Both the position numbers and the translations under genes were made by a program. 64,000 bases of DNA from positions 1,054,001 to 1,118,000 of the forward strand of contig CBDDGQ010000005.1 of the NCBI GenBank assembly GCA_965227945.1, written 5' to 3'. This DNA is from Azorhizobium sp965227945. Its GTDB lineage: Bacteria > Pseudomonadota > Alphaproteobacteria > Rhizobiales > Xanthobacteraceae. Positions 25,204-34,948 of this stretch are shown here, piece after piece; the first letter of the stretch is position 1, and each line of letters begins with the position of its first letter. The notes below the pieces were generated by a model that saw only the letters and a list, made by a program, of their open reading frames with translations, had not been told where the DNA came from and did no database searches.

Positions 25204-26169
25204 TCACAAATCCAACACCAGTGTGTCGCCTTTGGCACGCGACACACAGGCCAGGAAATAGCCCTCCGCCCGCTGCTCGGCGGACAGGCGCTTGTCGCGG
25301 TGATCCACCTCGCCCTCCAGCACCTTGACCTTGCAGGTGCCGCACAGGCCCTGTTCGCAGGAGGTGGGGACCTTCACCCCCTTCTCCTCCAGGAAGCCCG
25401 CCACCGTCTTGTCGCCGGGAATCTTGAACACCGCGCCGGTGCTGGCGATCTTCACCTCGAACACCTTGTCCAGCAGCGGCGCCGCCTGCTTGGCATTGAA
25501 GCGCTCCACATGGATGCGCTCCTCGCTCCAGCCTTTCTGCGTGGCGGTCTTGACGATAGGGTCCAGCCACCAATCGGCGCCGCAGATGAACAGATGGGTG
25601 TCCGCGCTCTGCGCGGCCAGGACCTCGGCCACGTTGAGCAATTGGTTCTGCTCGCTGTCTTCAAGGTAATAGCGGGTGTCTGCCGCGAAGGCGGCGCCAT
25701 CGATGGCGCCGCGGAACGAGCCCGGCGACATGAGCGCGAAGACATAGTGCAGCTCGAAGGGAATGGCCTGCGCCTTCAGGTGCGCGGCGATGCTCAGCAC
25801 CGGCGTCACGCCGATGCCGCGGGCGATCAGGACGGCGCGCTGGAGACTCCGTGGCACGCGGAAGCGGTTGCGCGGCAGGGACACCTGCAGCGTGTCGCCC
25901 ACCTTCACGCTCTCATGCAGGGCGCGCGAGCCGCCGCGCCCATTGGGATCCTTCCACACGCCGATGCGATAGCGCTGGCGGTCGGAGGGGCTGTTGAACA
26001 GCGAATATTGGCGCACCAGCCCGCCGGGCAAGGTCACGTCCACATGCGAGCCGGCCGAAAAGGCGGGAAGCTCCACACCATCCGGATCGACCAGCTCGAA
26101 CGAGACCATGTTGTGAGCCTCAATGGCCTTGTCCGCCACGACAAGGGAGCGCAGGGCATCGTCTGTCAT
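25204..26169 (-). CDS. PDR/VanB-type oxidoreductase with C-terminal plant-type [2Fe-2S] domain
   Basis: 321 residues. Order: ferredoxin-reductase-like flavin domain (LPGGLVRQYSLFNSPSDRQR is the RxYS flavin motif), NAD domain (LIARGIGVTPVLSIAAHL and FICGADWW), then a ferredoxin with cysteines in SCEQGLCGTCKV and a final Cys in YFLACVSRAKGD. This is the vanillate demethylase/phthalate dioxygenase reductase layout, moving electrons from NADH to an oxygenase. No terminal oxygenase is adjacent; a Rieske ferredoxin gene lies 600 bp away on the same strand. ATG 26169 has GAGG at good spacing; ATG 26190 is the alternative. Confidence 0.9.
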   Translation of the reverse strand: MTDDALRSLVVADKAIEAHNMVSFELVDPDGVELPAFSAGSHVDVTLPGGLVRQYSLFNSPSDRQRYRIGVWKDPNGRGGSRALHESVKVGDTLQVSLPRNRFRVPRSLQRAVLIARGIGVTPVLSIAAHLKAQAIPFELHYVFALMSPGSFRGAIDGAAFAADTRYYLEDSEQNQLLNVAEVLAAQSADTHLFICGADWWLDPIVKTATQKGWSEERIHVERFNAKQAAPLLDKVFEVKIASTGAVFKIPGDKTVAGFLEEKGVKVPTSCEQGLCGTCKVKVLEGEVDHRDKRLSAEQRAEGYFLACVSRAKGDTLVLDL

Positions 26170-26348
26170 GTCATCCTCTGTGTCGTACACACCCGTGGTT
26201 CAGGGTGCAGTGCAAATTGGAGACCAGGGCGCTGCTGTCGGCCCAGAGTTTGCTTTTGCTTGCGGTGCTGGGGGCGCGGCCCGTTATGGTCGTTCGCGGC
26301 AGGGACGGGCAGCGGCCCGTGTCGCCTTTGCAGGGATCGGATGCCATC

Positions 26349-26756
26349 ATGTTCAGGGATGAGACCAGCCGGGGCGGGGATCGGCGCAGCCCGTCGCGCA
26401 ATGTGTTGGGCGAGCCGCTGGAGCTGTGTGCCACCTCGCCCATGACCGGCTTCTATCGTGATGGCTGCTGCAACACCGGCCGCGACGACCTCGGCAACCA
26501 CACGGTCTGCATCGTCGCCACCGCCGAATTTCTCGCCTTCTCTCAGGCGCGCGGCAACGACCTGTCCACCCCGCTGCCGGCCTTCGGCTTTCCCGGCCTC
26601 AAGCCCGGCGATCGCTGGTGCCTGTGCGCGCCGCGCTGGCAAGAAGCCTTCGAGGCCGGCCATGCGCCGCGGGTGGTGCTGCGGGCCACCCATGAAGGCG
26701 CCCTGAGCGCCTGCGCCCTGGCGGATCTCAAGCGCTCCGCCATCGACCTGGCGTAG
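26349..26756 (+). CDS. DUF2237 family protein
   Basis: 135 residues. SRNVLGEPLELCATSPMTGF, then DGCCNTGRDDLGNHTVCIVA, ARGNDLSTP and GFPGLKPGDRWCLCAPRW are nearly invariant in DUF2237. The conserved cysteines (CC, VC, WCLC) suggest metal or redox chemistry but no function is established. It lies alone on the plus strand between two minus-strand electron-transfer genes. Confidence 0.88.
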   Translation: MFRDETSRGGDRRSPSRNVLGEPLELCATSPMTGFYRDGCCNTGRDDLGNHTVCIVATAEFLAFSQARGNDLSTPLPAFGFPGLKPGDRWCLCAPRWQEAFEAGHAPRVVLRATHEGALSACALADLKRSAIDLA

Positions 26757-26774
26757 CGGGCTGCGCCTGTCGCG

Positions 26775-27107
26775 TCAGGCGGAGGCGAAGACCGGGATGA
26801 CGCCGGCGGTGTCGATTAGGACAATGCCGTCCTCGATCTTCACCGGATATTCCGCCAAGGCCGGTGCGTGCTCGTGGGTGGGCGCGCCGGAGCGCAGGTC
26901 CCAGCTCCAGAAATGCAGCGGGCAGGTGAGCACTGTCCCGTCGAATTCGGCGTCGGCCAGCGGCGTGTTGGCGTGCGGGCAGACGCCCTGGAATGCCTTG
27001 AGCGCCCCCTCCTCCGGCCACGCGAGGATGATGAGATGCGCGTCGGCAATCACCAGCCGCATGCCGCCCTCTATGACCGTCTCTGCCTTGCAAACCCGCG
27101 TAAACAT
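26775..27107 (-). CDS. Rieske [2Fe-2S] ferredoxin
   Basis: 110 residues. The two cluster boxes are present: CPHANTPL (Cys-x-His) and CPLHFWSWDL (Cys-x-x-His), 18 residues apart as in soluble Rieske ferredoxins of dioxygenase systems. No signal peptide, so cytoplasmic. It could pass electrons from the VanB-type reductase nearby, but no oxygenase alpha subunit is in the window. Confidence 0.88.
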   Translation of the reverse strand: MFTRVCKAETVIEGGMRLVIADAHLIILAWPEEGALKAFQGVCPHANTPLADAEFDGTVLTCPLHFWSWDLRSGAPTHEHAPALAEYPVKIEDGIVLIDTAGVIPVFASA

Positions 27108-27143
27108 CGCATCACCCCCGCCATATGGCTTCGAGGAAGGCCC

Positions 27144-27644
27144 TTATGGTGTACCTGCGCTGGGCTTCGGCGCGGCCTCGGTCTGCCCCATCAGCCGCGC
27201 GCCCCAGCGCTGGTGAAACGCGGTCCAGGCCGCCTGCTGCGGAAAGCTGACATCGACGAACCATTCGATGGTGCGCGCCCCGTCCGGCCACGCCCGTTCC
27301 TCCCCCTGCCAGACCAGCGATGGCCACAAGGGGTTGCGCTGCGCCGGGCCGATGCCGGCCCGGACGGAGGGGCGGCCCAGGTACGCGCTCAACCACGCCA
27401 TCACGTCGGAGCAGAAGGTGGCGGCAAAGAACAGGCCGTGCCGGCTCAGGCGCTGCGGGGCGCGCAGCAGGTGCTGCTCCATCCAGGCGAATGCCGGTGG
27501 GCCCGGCTCCGCGCGGAATTCGCGCAAGGTCAGGAGGCGGAACCCCTGACCCTGCCATTGCGCCGGGACGGCCCGCACGCAACTGGCCTGTGGCTGCGCC
27601 GTGGCCGGCGCCAGTCCCTGCGGTGCGTCGTATCGCTGTTCCAT
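27144..27644 (-). CDS. Hypothetical protein (166 aa)
   Basis: Starts at an ATG with GGGGAG ten bases upstream. The body has FFAATFCSDVMAWLSAYLG and ARTIEWFVDVSFPQQAAW but no family I recognise. The frame extends upstream to 27776 and that extension contains a hydrophobic run (MVAAAVLALALILPD) that could be a signal peptide; the true start and location are therefore unsure. 36 bp upstream of the Rieske gene on the same strand, so perhaps its operon partner. Confidence 0.5.
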   Translation of the reverse strand: MEQRYDAPQGLAPATAQPQASCVRAVPAQWQGQGFRLLTLREFRAEPGPPAFAWMEQHLLRAPQRLSRHGLFFAATFCSDVMAWLSAYLGRPSVRAGIGPAQRNPLWPSLVWQGEERAWPDGARTIEWFVDVSFPQQAAWTAFHQRWGARLMGQTEAAPKPSAGTP

Positions 27645-27981
27645 GATGGCTCCCCGACAGACGGCACCGGCGCAATGCCGACCGGCGGCCCATGGGCAGC
27701 GATCAGGCAATATCAGTGCCAGGGCCAAGACCGCCGCAGCGACCATGCGGCAAGTGGGGGCGGGGGCCTGCGCCACGTCCGCGCTGTCAGGGGTCGCATA
27801 ACCTGCGATTCGGCCAAATGAAATCGCGCTCTGGCGCGCTCCAGGTCAGCCCCGCTCCAGCTTTGCGCGATTACCTTAAGGCCAAGCGGAACGAGACCGC
27901 TGCGCGAAAGGTGTGGTTAACGTGATAGCGCGACCTTTAAACCTCTTGCTAGAGCAGCTCGCACCGCCTGTGGATCGGCGG
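27645..27981. other. Intergenic region upstream of PilZ gene
   Basis: 337 bases without a supported gene. It holds the divergent promoters of the minus-strand hypothetical gene and the PilZ gene. A perfect 8-bp palindrome CCTTAAGG lies at 27874–27881 and the sequence turns AT-richer from about 27870. In-frame GTG codons at 27913 and 27922 could extend the PilZ protein by ~20 residues. Confidence 0.4.
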
Positions 27982-28296
27982 ATGAAATCAAATGTCATCG
28001 CGGTGCGCCACCGCACGCCTCCGCCGCCCGTGGTCAACCGCCGGGCGGCCAAGCGCTTTCCCACGTCCCAGCGCGCCTGCATCATGCGCGATGAGGAGCA
28101 GCTGTGCGTCTGCGAGATCGTCGACATGTCGTCCGGCGGCGCGCAGATCAAGCTGGCACGGGAGAAGAGCCTGCCGGACGCGTTCAACGTCCTGATCCTT
28201 GGCGACACCTATATGAAGGACATCCCCGTCTCGGTGCAGTGGCGCGACGCCGGGCGGCTGGGCGTGATGTTCCTGTCCGAGGGCCGCGTGCTCTGA
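27982..28296 (+). CDS. PilZ domain protein
   Basis: About 104 residues. The c-di-GMP-binding signature is present: NRRAAKRF (the RxxxR box) and, about 30 residues on, DMSSGGAQIKL (D/NxSxxG), followed by beta strands to MFLSEGRV. It is a single-domain effector that would change shape on binding c-di-GMP. The EAL phosphodiesterase at 51060 could lower that signal. The start is uncertain (see upstream GTG codons). Confidence 0.82.
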   Translation: MKSNVIAVRHRTPPPPVVNRRAAKRFPTSQRACIMRDEEQLCVCEIVDMSSGGAQIKLAREKSLPDAFNVLILGDTYMKDIPVSVQWRDAGRLGVMFLSEGRVL

Positions 28297-28450
28297 GTGG
28301 GATCCGGTAGCCGGGCGGCCGGCGCCGTTGCGGCGGCCGGTGGGGGTTGTGCACAGGTGTCATGAAATCCGGCGGCGCTCGCTTGACTTGATCCGAGGGG
28401 GGCCGTATCAACCGGCCACTCGACGCGCCGCCCCTGCTGGTGGCCGCTTC

Positions 28451-28527
<77 letters not shown>

Positions 28528-28802
28528 TTCATCTTCTTTGAAATAACTCATGCCTTTCCCTGATTAGTTGTGCGCCCGCATGCGGCGTTGCGACTTTGAA
28601 AGCTGGCTTTTTCAGCTTTTGGGGACGGTTCGTTCCAGACCTGCCCCATTTTTCTGGGCCAGTGGTTGCTGGAACATTCGAGTGAGCAGCACAGGCTGCC
28701 GGCGGAATTTTCGGCTGGAAGCCTCACGGTTCAGACAGGCGCAGTCCGGTTTGTGCGGACGCCGGGGACGACGGGCCGCCGGTGGCGCATGGGTGCCGGA
28801 CG

Positions 28803-28886
28803 GTGGGGATTTCTGACGCGACCATCTACAATCGGCGCAAGAAGTACGCTCGCCTGATGCCCCCGGAGACGCGCCGGCTCCGTGAC
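28803..28886 (+). pseudogene. IS3-family OrfA transposase remnant
   Basis: The plus strand reads VGISDATIYNRRKKYARLMP then PETRRLRD, closely resembling the helix-turn-helix end of IS3/IS911-type OrfA (typical GISDATxYNWRKKYGGL…RRLR). Sequence before and after does not continue the transposase, the diagnostic Trp is now Arg, and no terminal repeats or OrfB are seen. The gap 28528–28961 holds no other gene I can support; it is AT-richer than its neighbours near 28540–28660, consistent with decayed foreign DNA beside a tRNA. Confidence 0.65.
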
Positions 28887-28961
28887 GCATGGATCCAGTT
28901 CCGCGTCTGCCCCCCGTGTCTGCCTCAGCTGGCCCCCACTCTGTGACGATGCAGCTATCCC

Positions 28962-30050
28962 TCAGGGAGCCAGCAGCGTCCCGTCCCGCACCGCGTCCAG
29001 GGTGGCGCGGCCGGTGAGGGCCATGGCCACCTCCAGTTCGGCGCGCAGGAGATGCACCACATGGGCCACGCCCGCCGCTCCGGCCACCGTGAGGCCATGG
29101 ACATAGGGCCGGCCCACCAGCACTGCGTCGGCGCCCAAGGCGATGGCCTTCAGGATGTCGGTGCCGCGGCGGATGCCGCCATCCACCAACACCGGAATGC
29201 GCCCCTCCAGCGCCTGCACCACCCGCGGCAGCGCCTCGATGGTGGCCGGGACGGTGTCCAGGACCCGTCCGCCGTGGTTGGAGACGATAATGCCGTCCGC
29301 GCCCTCCGCCAGGGCCCGGGTGGCGTCCTCCGCGGACAGGATGCCCTTCAGCAGGATGGGCAGCTTGGTGAGGGCCCGCAATCGCGCCACATCGCCCCAT
29401 AAGGGGGCGGGCGGGCGCTCGCTGCCGAACAAGGGGCTCCCGCCGATGCCGGCGGCAGCCAGCGAGGGGCCTGGGGGTAGTCCCCGGAGATTGACCGCCT
29501 CGACGCCCGGCGGCAAGGCGAAGCCGGCGCGCCGCTCACCGGTGCGCAGGCTCACCGGGGCATCCACGGTCAGCACCAGCGCGGAATAGCCGGCGGCTTC
29601 CGCCCGCGCCGCCAAGGCGGCGGTGAAGCCCCAGTCGTGCTGGATGTACAGCTGGAACCACAACAGCCCGCGGGTGGCGTTGCGGATCTCCTCCAGCCCC
29701 ATGCTGGCCTGGGTGCTGACCACGAGGGGCGCCTTCACCGCGCCGGCACCCATGGCGGTGGCGCCTTCGCCGTCGGGGTGGAACAGCCGGTGGTAGGCGA
29801 CCGGGGCCAGCAGGATCGGGTGCTCAAGCGCTAGCCCCAGCACCTTGGTGCGGGTGGTGGCCTTGGTGAGGTCCGCCAGCACCCGCGGCTGCAGGGCCAG
29901 CCGGTCATAAGCCTCTCTGTTCCAGCGCACGGTCAGTTCGTCGCCCGCGCCCCCGGCCAGATAGGCCCAGATCGCCGCACTGAGCCGACCGCGGGCCAGG
30001 GTCTCGTAATCAGCCAGGTCATAGGCCTGGGGCAGATGGATTTCGGTCAT
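28962..30050 (-). CDS. FMN-dependent alpha-hydroxy-acid dehydrogenase (lactate/glycolate/mandelate type)
   Basis: 362 residues, a TIM-barrel LldD/GOX-family enzyme. WAYLAGGAGDELTVRWN at the start, LAPVAYHRLFHPDGE, WFQLYIQHD (Tyr), LLKGIL (flavin Lys), SNHGGRVLDT (catalytic His and Arg) and DGGIRRGTDILKAIALGADA (phosphate site) are all intact. It oxidises a 2-hydroxy acid to the keto acid; which acid cannot be told. ATG 30050 is preferred over 30098 since the family starts here. Confidence 0.88.
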   Translation of the reverse strand: MTEIHLPQAYDLADYETLARGRLSAAIWAYLAGGAGDELTVRWNREAYDRLALQPRVLADLTKATTRTKVLGLALEHPILLAPVAYHRLFHPDGEGATAMGAGAVKAPLVVSTQASMGLEEIRNATRGLLWFQLYIQHDWGFTAALAARAEAAGYSALVLTVDAPVSLRTGERRAGFALPPGVEAVNLRGLPPGPSLAAAGIGGSPLFGSERPPAPLWGDVARLRALTKLPILLKGILSAEDATRALAEGADGIIVSNHGGRVLDTVPATIEALPRVVQALEGRIPVLVDGGIRRGTDILKAIALGADAVLVGRPYVHGLTVAGAAGVAHVVHLLRAELEVAMALTGRATLDAVRDGTLLAP

Positions 30051-30325
30051 GGTCCGCCGTCGGGAGGGGCTGTGGCGCGCGCCGATCAGTTCGGCCACGA
30101 TCCCGCGCCGCTGTCAAAGCCCCGCTTGGGGGCAGGGCGCGGGCGTCGGCGGGCGGAATGCGGCGGACGAGGCAAGATGGCCGTTGACGGCACGGCAATT
30201 GCGTTGCGGCGTCAGGGGGGCTGTGTAATTTGAGGGCGGTGTCATTGGAATTCAGGGGCGCGGATCGGCGCGCTTTGGCGCGGCAGCCGGTCCGCTTTCA
30301 GCCCACCATCGCAGGGGGACGCAAG

Positions 30326-31501
30326 ATGAGGTCGATCCGGATCACCGCGGCAGTGCTGGCGACTGTGGCGTGGGGGGCCCTGGCCACCGGCGCATCGGCT
30401 GCGGACGGCAAGGTCAAGATCGGCCTGCTCTACACCCTGAGCGGCCCGGCAGCCGTGCTGGGCGAGCAGTCCCGCGACGGATTCCTCCTGGCCATGCAGA
30501 AGCTCGGCAACAAGCTGGGCGGCCTGGATGCCGAGATCATCACCGCTGATGACGAGCAGAAGCCCGACGTGGCGGTGAACAAGGCCAAGGAGATGGTGGA
30601 GCGCGACGGCGTCTCCTTCGTGGTCGGGCCGATCTTCTCCAACGTGCTCGCCGCCATCGTGAAGCCGGTGACGGCGTCGGGCGCCTTCCTCATTTCCACC
30701 AATGCGGGCAATTCCACCCTTGCCGGGGCGGACTGCAATCCGAACCTGTTCGTCACCTCCTACCAGAACGACCAGGTGCACGAGGTCTCCGGCAAATATG
30801 CCCAGGACCAGGGCTACAAGCGGGTGTTCCTGATCGCCCCCAACTACCAGGCGGGCAAGGATGCGCTGGCCGGGTTCAAGCATTCCTACAAGGGCGAGGT
30901 GGTCAACGAGATCTTCACGCCGCTGGGCCAGCTGGATTTCTCCGCCGAACTGGCGCAGATCGCCGCCGCCCAGCCGGACGCGGTCTATGCCTTCATGCCC
31001 GGCGGCATGGGGGTCAATCTGGTGAAGCAGTATCGCCAGGCGGGGCTGGGCACCATTCCCTTCCTGTCCGGCTTCACCGTGGACGAGACCACGCTGCCGG
31101 CCCAGCAGGATGCAGCCCTCGGCTTCTTCGGCGGCGCTACCTGGGCGCAGGACCTGGACAATCCCCAGACCAAGACGTTCACCGCCGCCTATGAGGCAAA
31201 GTACAACCGCGTGCCCGCCACCTTCGCCGCGCAGGCCTATGACGCGGCGTTGCTGATCGACAGCGCACTGACCGCCACCAAGGGCAATTTGACCGACAAG
31301 ACCGCTTTGCGCGCCGCATTGCAGAAGGCCGACTTCCAGTCCCTGCGGGAGAACTTCAAGTTCGGTCCCAACCACTTTCCCATCGAGGATTTCTATTTGG
31401 TGAAGGTGGTGAAGCGGCCCGATGGCAAATACGCCACCAGCGTGGTGAAGAAGGTCTTCGCCAATTACGCCGACACCTATGTCTCCGCCTGCAAGATGTG
31501 A
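30326..31501 (+). CDS. ABC transporter periplasmic binding protein, Leu/Ile/Val type
   Basis: 391 residues. Signal peptide ITAAVLATVAWGALATGASA is cut before ADGKVKIGLLYTLSGPAAVL, the usual mature start. SFVVGPIFSNVLAAIVKPV and FLISTNAGNSTLAG are ligand-cleft segments of the type I fold, and Cys at 'ADCNPN' and near the C-terminus may form a disulphide. AGGGGGA precedes the ATG. It heads a five-gene importer operon; ligand could be branched-chain amino acids, amides or an aromatic acid. Confidence 0.9.
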   Translation: MRSIRITAAVLATVAWGALATGASAADGKVKIGLLYTLSGPAAVLGEQSRDGFLLAMQKLGNKLGGLDAEIITADDEQKPDVAVNKAKEMVERDGVSFVVGPIFSNVLAAIVKPVTASGAFLISTNAGNSTLAGADCNPNLFVTSYQNDQVHEVSGKYAQDQGYKRVFLIAPNYQAGKDALAGFKHSYKGEVVNEIFTPLGQLDFSAELAQIAAAQPDAVYAFMPGGMGVNLVKQYRQAGLGTIPFLSGFTVDETTLPAQQDAALGFFGGATWAQDLDNPQTKTFTAAYEAKYNRVPATFAAQAYDAALLIDSALTATKGNLTDKTALRAALQKADFQSLRENFKFGPNHFPIEDFYLVKVVKRPDGKYATSVVKKVFANYADTYVSACKM

Positions 31502-31573
31502 TCAGCCTCCGCGTCGCCCCCGGGCGGCGCGAGTGCCAGATCTGACGGCGCGAGCAGAAGGTCCCGCCCGCTG

Positions 31574-32500
31574 ATGTTCAACCTGTTTCTGCTGCAGGCG
31601 CTCAACGGCGTCCAGTTCGGCATTCTGCTGTTCCTGGTGGCGGCGGGGCTCACCCTGGTGTTCGGGGTGATGGACCTCATCAACCTCGCCCATGGGGTGC
31701 TCTACATGGTGGGGGCGTATTTCTGCGCCACCTTCACCGCGCTCACCGGCGATTTCCTCCTCGGCGTGGCACTGGCTTTGCCGGCCACCTTGCTGCTCGG
31801 GCTGGTGCTGGAGGTGCTGGTGTTCCGCCATCTGTATGAGCGCAGCCATCTGGATCAGGTACTGGCGACGATCGGGCTGATCCTGATGCTGAACGAAGGG
31901 GTGAAGATGATTTGGGGCGCCGCGCCCCTGAGCGTGCCAGTGCCGGAGATCCTGTCCGGGTCGCTGCCGCTGTTCGGTAATCTGCGCTATCCGCTGATCC
32001 GCGTGCTCATCATCGCCGCCGGCCTGCTCACCGCGCTGGGGCTCTATGGGCTGGTGAACCACACGCGGGTCGGCATGCGGCTGCGCGCCGGGGCCTCCAA
32101 CCGGGCCATGGTGTCGGCTTTGGGGGTGGATGTGCGCCGGCTGTTCCTGCTGGTGTTCGGTCTTGGCGCCATGCTGGCCGGCTTTGCCGGGGCGATGGTG
32201 GCGCCGCTGCTGTCGGTGGAGCCCGGCATGGGGGATCAGGTGCTGATCCTCACCTTCGTGGTGATCGTCATCGGCGGCATCGGCTCGGTGCGCGGGGCCT
32301 TCGTGGCGGCGGTGCTGGTGGGGCTGGTGGATACGCTGGGGCGGACCTTCGGACCCATCCTCCTGCGCAGCCTCATGGAGGCCTCCGCCGCCGCCCAGAC
32401 CGGCCGCACCCTGGCGCCCATGCTGGTCTATATCCTGATGGCGGCGGTGCTGTTCTTCCGCCCCTCCGGCCTTTTCCCGGCGGCGGGGGGCGGCCGGTGA
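31574..32500 (+). CDS. livH: Branched-chain amino acid ABC permease LivH-type
   Basis: 308 residues, about eight transmembrane helices. GVQFGILLFLVAAGLTLVFG and INLAHGVLYMVGAYF are LivH signatures; VVIVIGGIGSVRGAFVAAVL contains the EAA-like loop that meets the ATPase. It overlaps livM by four bases. Confidence 0.92.
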   Translation: MFNLFLLQALNGVQFGILLFLVAAGLTLVFGVMDLINLAHGVLYMVGAYFCATFTALTGDFLLGVALALPATLLLGLVLEVLVFRHLYERSHLDQVLATIGLILMLNEGVKMIWGAAPLSVPVPEILSGSLPLFGNLRYPLIRVLIIAAGLLTALGLYGLVNHTRVGMRLRAGASNRAMVSALGVDVRRLFLLVFGLGAMLAGFAGAMVAPLLSVEPGMGDQVLILTFVVIVIGGIGSVRGAFVAAVLVGLVDTLGRTFGPILLRSLMEASAAAQTGRTLAPMLVYILMAAVLFFRPSGLFPAAGGGR

Positions 32501-33483
32501 GTGCTGCGTCCCCAGCGTCCGAAGGGGTCGCGCCGCGCCGCTTCGGGGCGGGCGGCGCCGCGGCGATGATATTTGCCGCGCTGGCCGTGGTGCCGCCCCT
32601 GGCCAGCGCCGCTGGAGATGCCTTCCTGCTGGTGGTGGCCATGCGGGTGATGATCTTCGCGCTTGCCGCCCTGTCGCTGGATCTGGTGCTGGGCTATGGC
32701 GCCATGGTCTCGCTCGGGCATGCGGCCTATGTGGGAATCGGCGCCTATGCGGTGGCGATCCTCCAACTCTATGGCGTCACCGATCTGCTGGTGCAGGCGA
32801 CGGCGGCCATGGGGGCGGCGGGCCTGTTCGCGTTGGTCACCGGGGCCATCTGCCTGCGCACCACCGGGGCCTATTTCATCATGATCACTTTGGCCTTCGG
32901 CCAGATGGCCTTCTTCTTCATGGTGTCGCTGTCCGCCTTTGGCGGCGATGACGGCATCACCTTGTCCGGCCGCTCGACGCTGTTCGGCCGGCCGGTGCTG
33001 ACCAGCAATCCGGTGCTTTATTATGTGATGCTGGGCACGTTGGTGGTGATTTTCCTGCTGCTGCGCCGGTTGGTGGCGTCACGCTTTGGGCGGGTGCTGC
33101 GCGGCACGCGGGACAACGCCACCCGCATGCTGGCCATCGGCTTTGCCCCGCGGCCCTATCAGCTGACCGCTTATGTGATCGCCGGCGCCATCGCCGCTTT
33201 GGCCGGGGTGTTCCTCGCCAATCAGGTGGAGTTCGTTTCCCCCGCCTACATGACCTGGCAGCGCTCGGGCGAACTCATCGTCATGGTGGTGCTGGGCGGC
33301 ATGGGCACTCTGGCCGGGCCCATCGCCGGAGCGGCGGCGCTGATCCTGCTGGAAGAGGGGCTGGCGGCTGTCTCCCCCCATTGGAAGCTGGGGCTGGGGC
33401 TGATCCTGGTGCTGGTGGTGCTGTTCAGCCGCGGCGGCATCGGCGGCCTGGCCCAACGCCTGACAGGGGGCGGAGACCGATGA
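32497..33483 (+). CDS. livM: Branched-chain amino acid ABC permease LivM-type
   Basis: 328 residues with ~9 hydrophobic segments. LSLDLVLGYGAMVSLGHAAY and LRTTGAYFIMITLAFGQM are LivM hallmarks; VVLGGMGTLAGPIAGAAAL is the cytoplasmic coupling loop. Starts with GTG overlapping the livH stop (GTGA) and its stop overlaps the livG ATG. Confidence 0.92.
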   Translation: MSAASPASEGVAPRRFGAGGAAAMIFAALAVVPPLASAAGDAFLLVVAMRVMIFALAALSLDLVLGYGAMVSLGHAAYVGIGAYAVAILQLYGVTDLLVQATAAMGAAGLFALVTGAICLRTTGAYFIMITLAFGQMAFFFMVSLSAFGGDDGITLSGRSTLFGRPVLTSNPVLYYVMLGTLVVIFLLLRRLVASRFGRVLRGTRDNATRMLAIGFAPRPYQLTAYVIAGAIAALAGVFLANQVEFVSPAYMTWQRSGELIVMVVLGGMGTLAGPIAGAAALILLEEGLAAVSPHWKLGLGLILVLVVLFSRGGIGGLAQRLTGGGDR

Positions 33484-34234
33484 TCTCGCCGCTGCTGACC
33501 GTGCGCGACCTGCGCAAGACCTTCGGCGCCCTGGCTGTGACCGACGGGGTCAGCCTCGACGTCCAGCCGGGCGAACTGCATGCCATCATCGGCCCCAATG
33601 GCGCCGGCAAGACCACGCTGGTGAATCAGCTGGCCGGGAGCCTCGCCAGCGACGGTGGCCGCATCCTGTTCGGCGGCGACGACATCACCGCGCTGCCCAT
33701 GGATCGTCGGGTGCGGGCGGGGCTGGCCCGGTCTTTCCAGATCACCTCGCTGCTGGAGGGGTTCAGCGTCCAGGAAAACGTGGCCCTGGCGCTGCAGGCA
33801 CGCGCCGGCTCCAGCTTTCGGTTTTTTGCCCCGGCGGCGAACGAGGCGGTGCTCAATCGCGGCGCCCTGGCGGTGCTGGACCGGGTGGGACTGTCGCCGC
33901 GCGCCGCCCAGATCGCCGGGCGCCTGTCCCATGGGGAGAAGCGGCAATTGGAACTGGCGGTGGCACTCGCCACGGGGGCCCGCCTGTTGCTGCTGGACGA
34001 GCCCTTGGCCGGCACCGGCCACGAGGAAGGGGCGCGCCTGGTGGCGCTGATGCGGGAGCTGAAGACCACCCACACCATCGTGCTGGTGGAGCATGACATG
34101 GAGGCGGTGTTCGCCTTGGCGGACCGGGTGAGCGTGCTGGTGGCCGGGCGCCTCATCGCCACCGGCACCCCGGCGCAGGTGCGCGCGGATCCGCAGGTGC
34201 GCGCCGCCTATCTGGGCGACGAGGAGGCCGCCTG

Positions 34235-34235
<1 letters not shown>
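33480..34235 (+). CDS. livG: Branched-chain amino acid ABC ATPase LivG-type
   Basis: 251 residues. Walker A GPNGAGKTT, Q-loop in ARSFQITSLLEGFSVQENV, a variant signature LSHGEKRQLELAVALA, Walker B LLLLDEPLAGTGHEEG and switch His in VEHDMEAVF. In LivG the D-loop usually has GLNHEE; here it is GTGHEE. Energises transport with LivF. Confidence 0.92.
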
Positions 34236-34930
<695 letters not shown>

Positions 34931-34948
34931 CCCTGGCCGAGGGGGGCC

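Noticed and set aside
28568..28816. Small plus-strand frames between tRNA-Asp and the transposase remnant
   Set aside because: No ribosome site, no family resemblance, Arg/Gly-rich translations that differ among frames; treated as decayed intergenic DNA.
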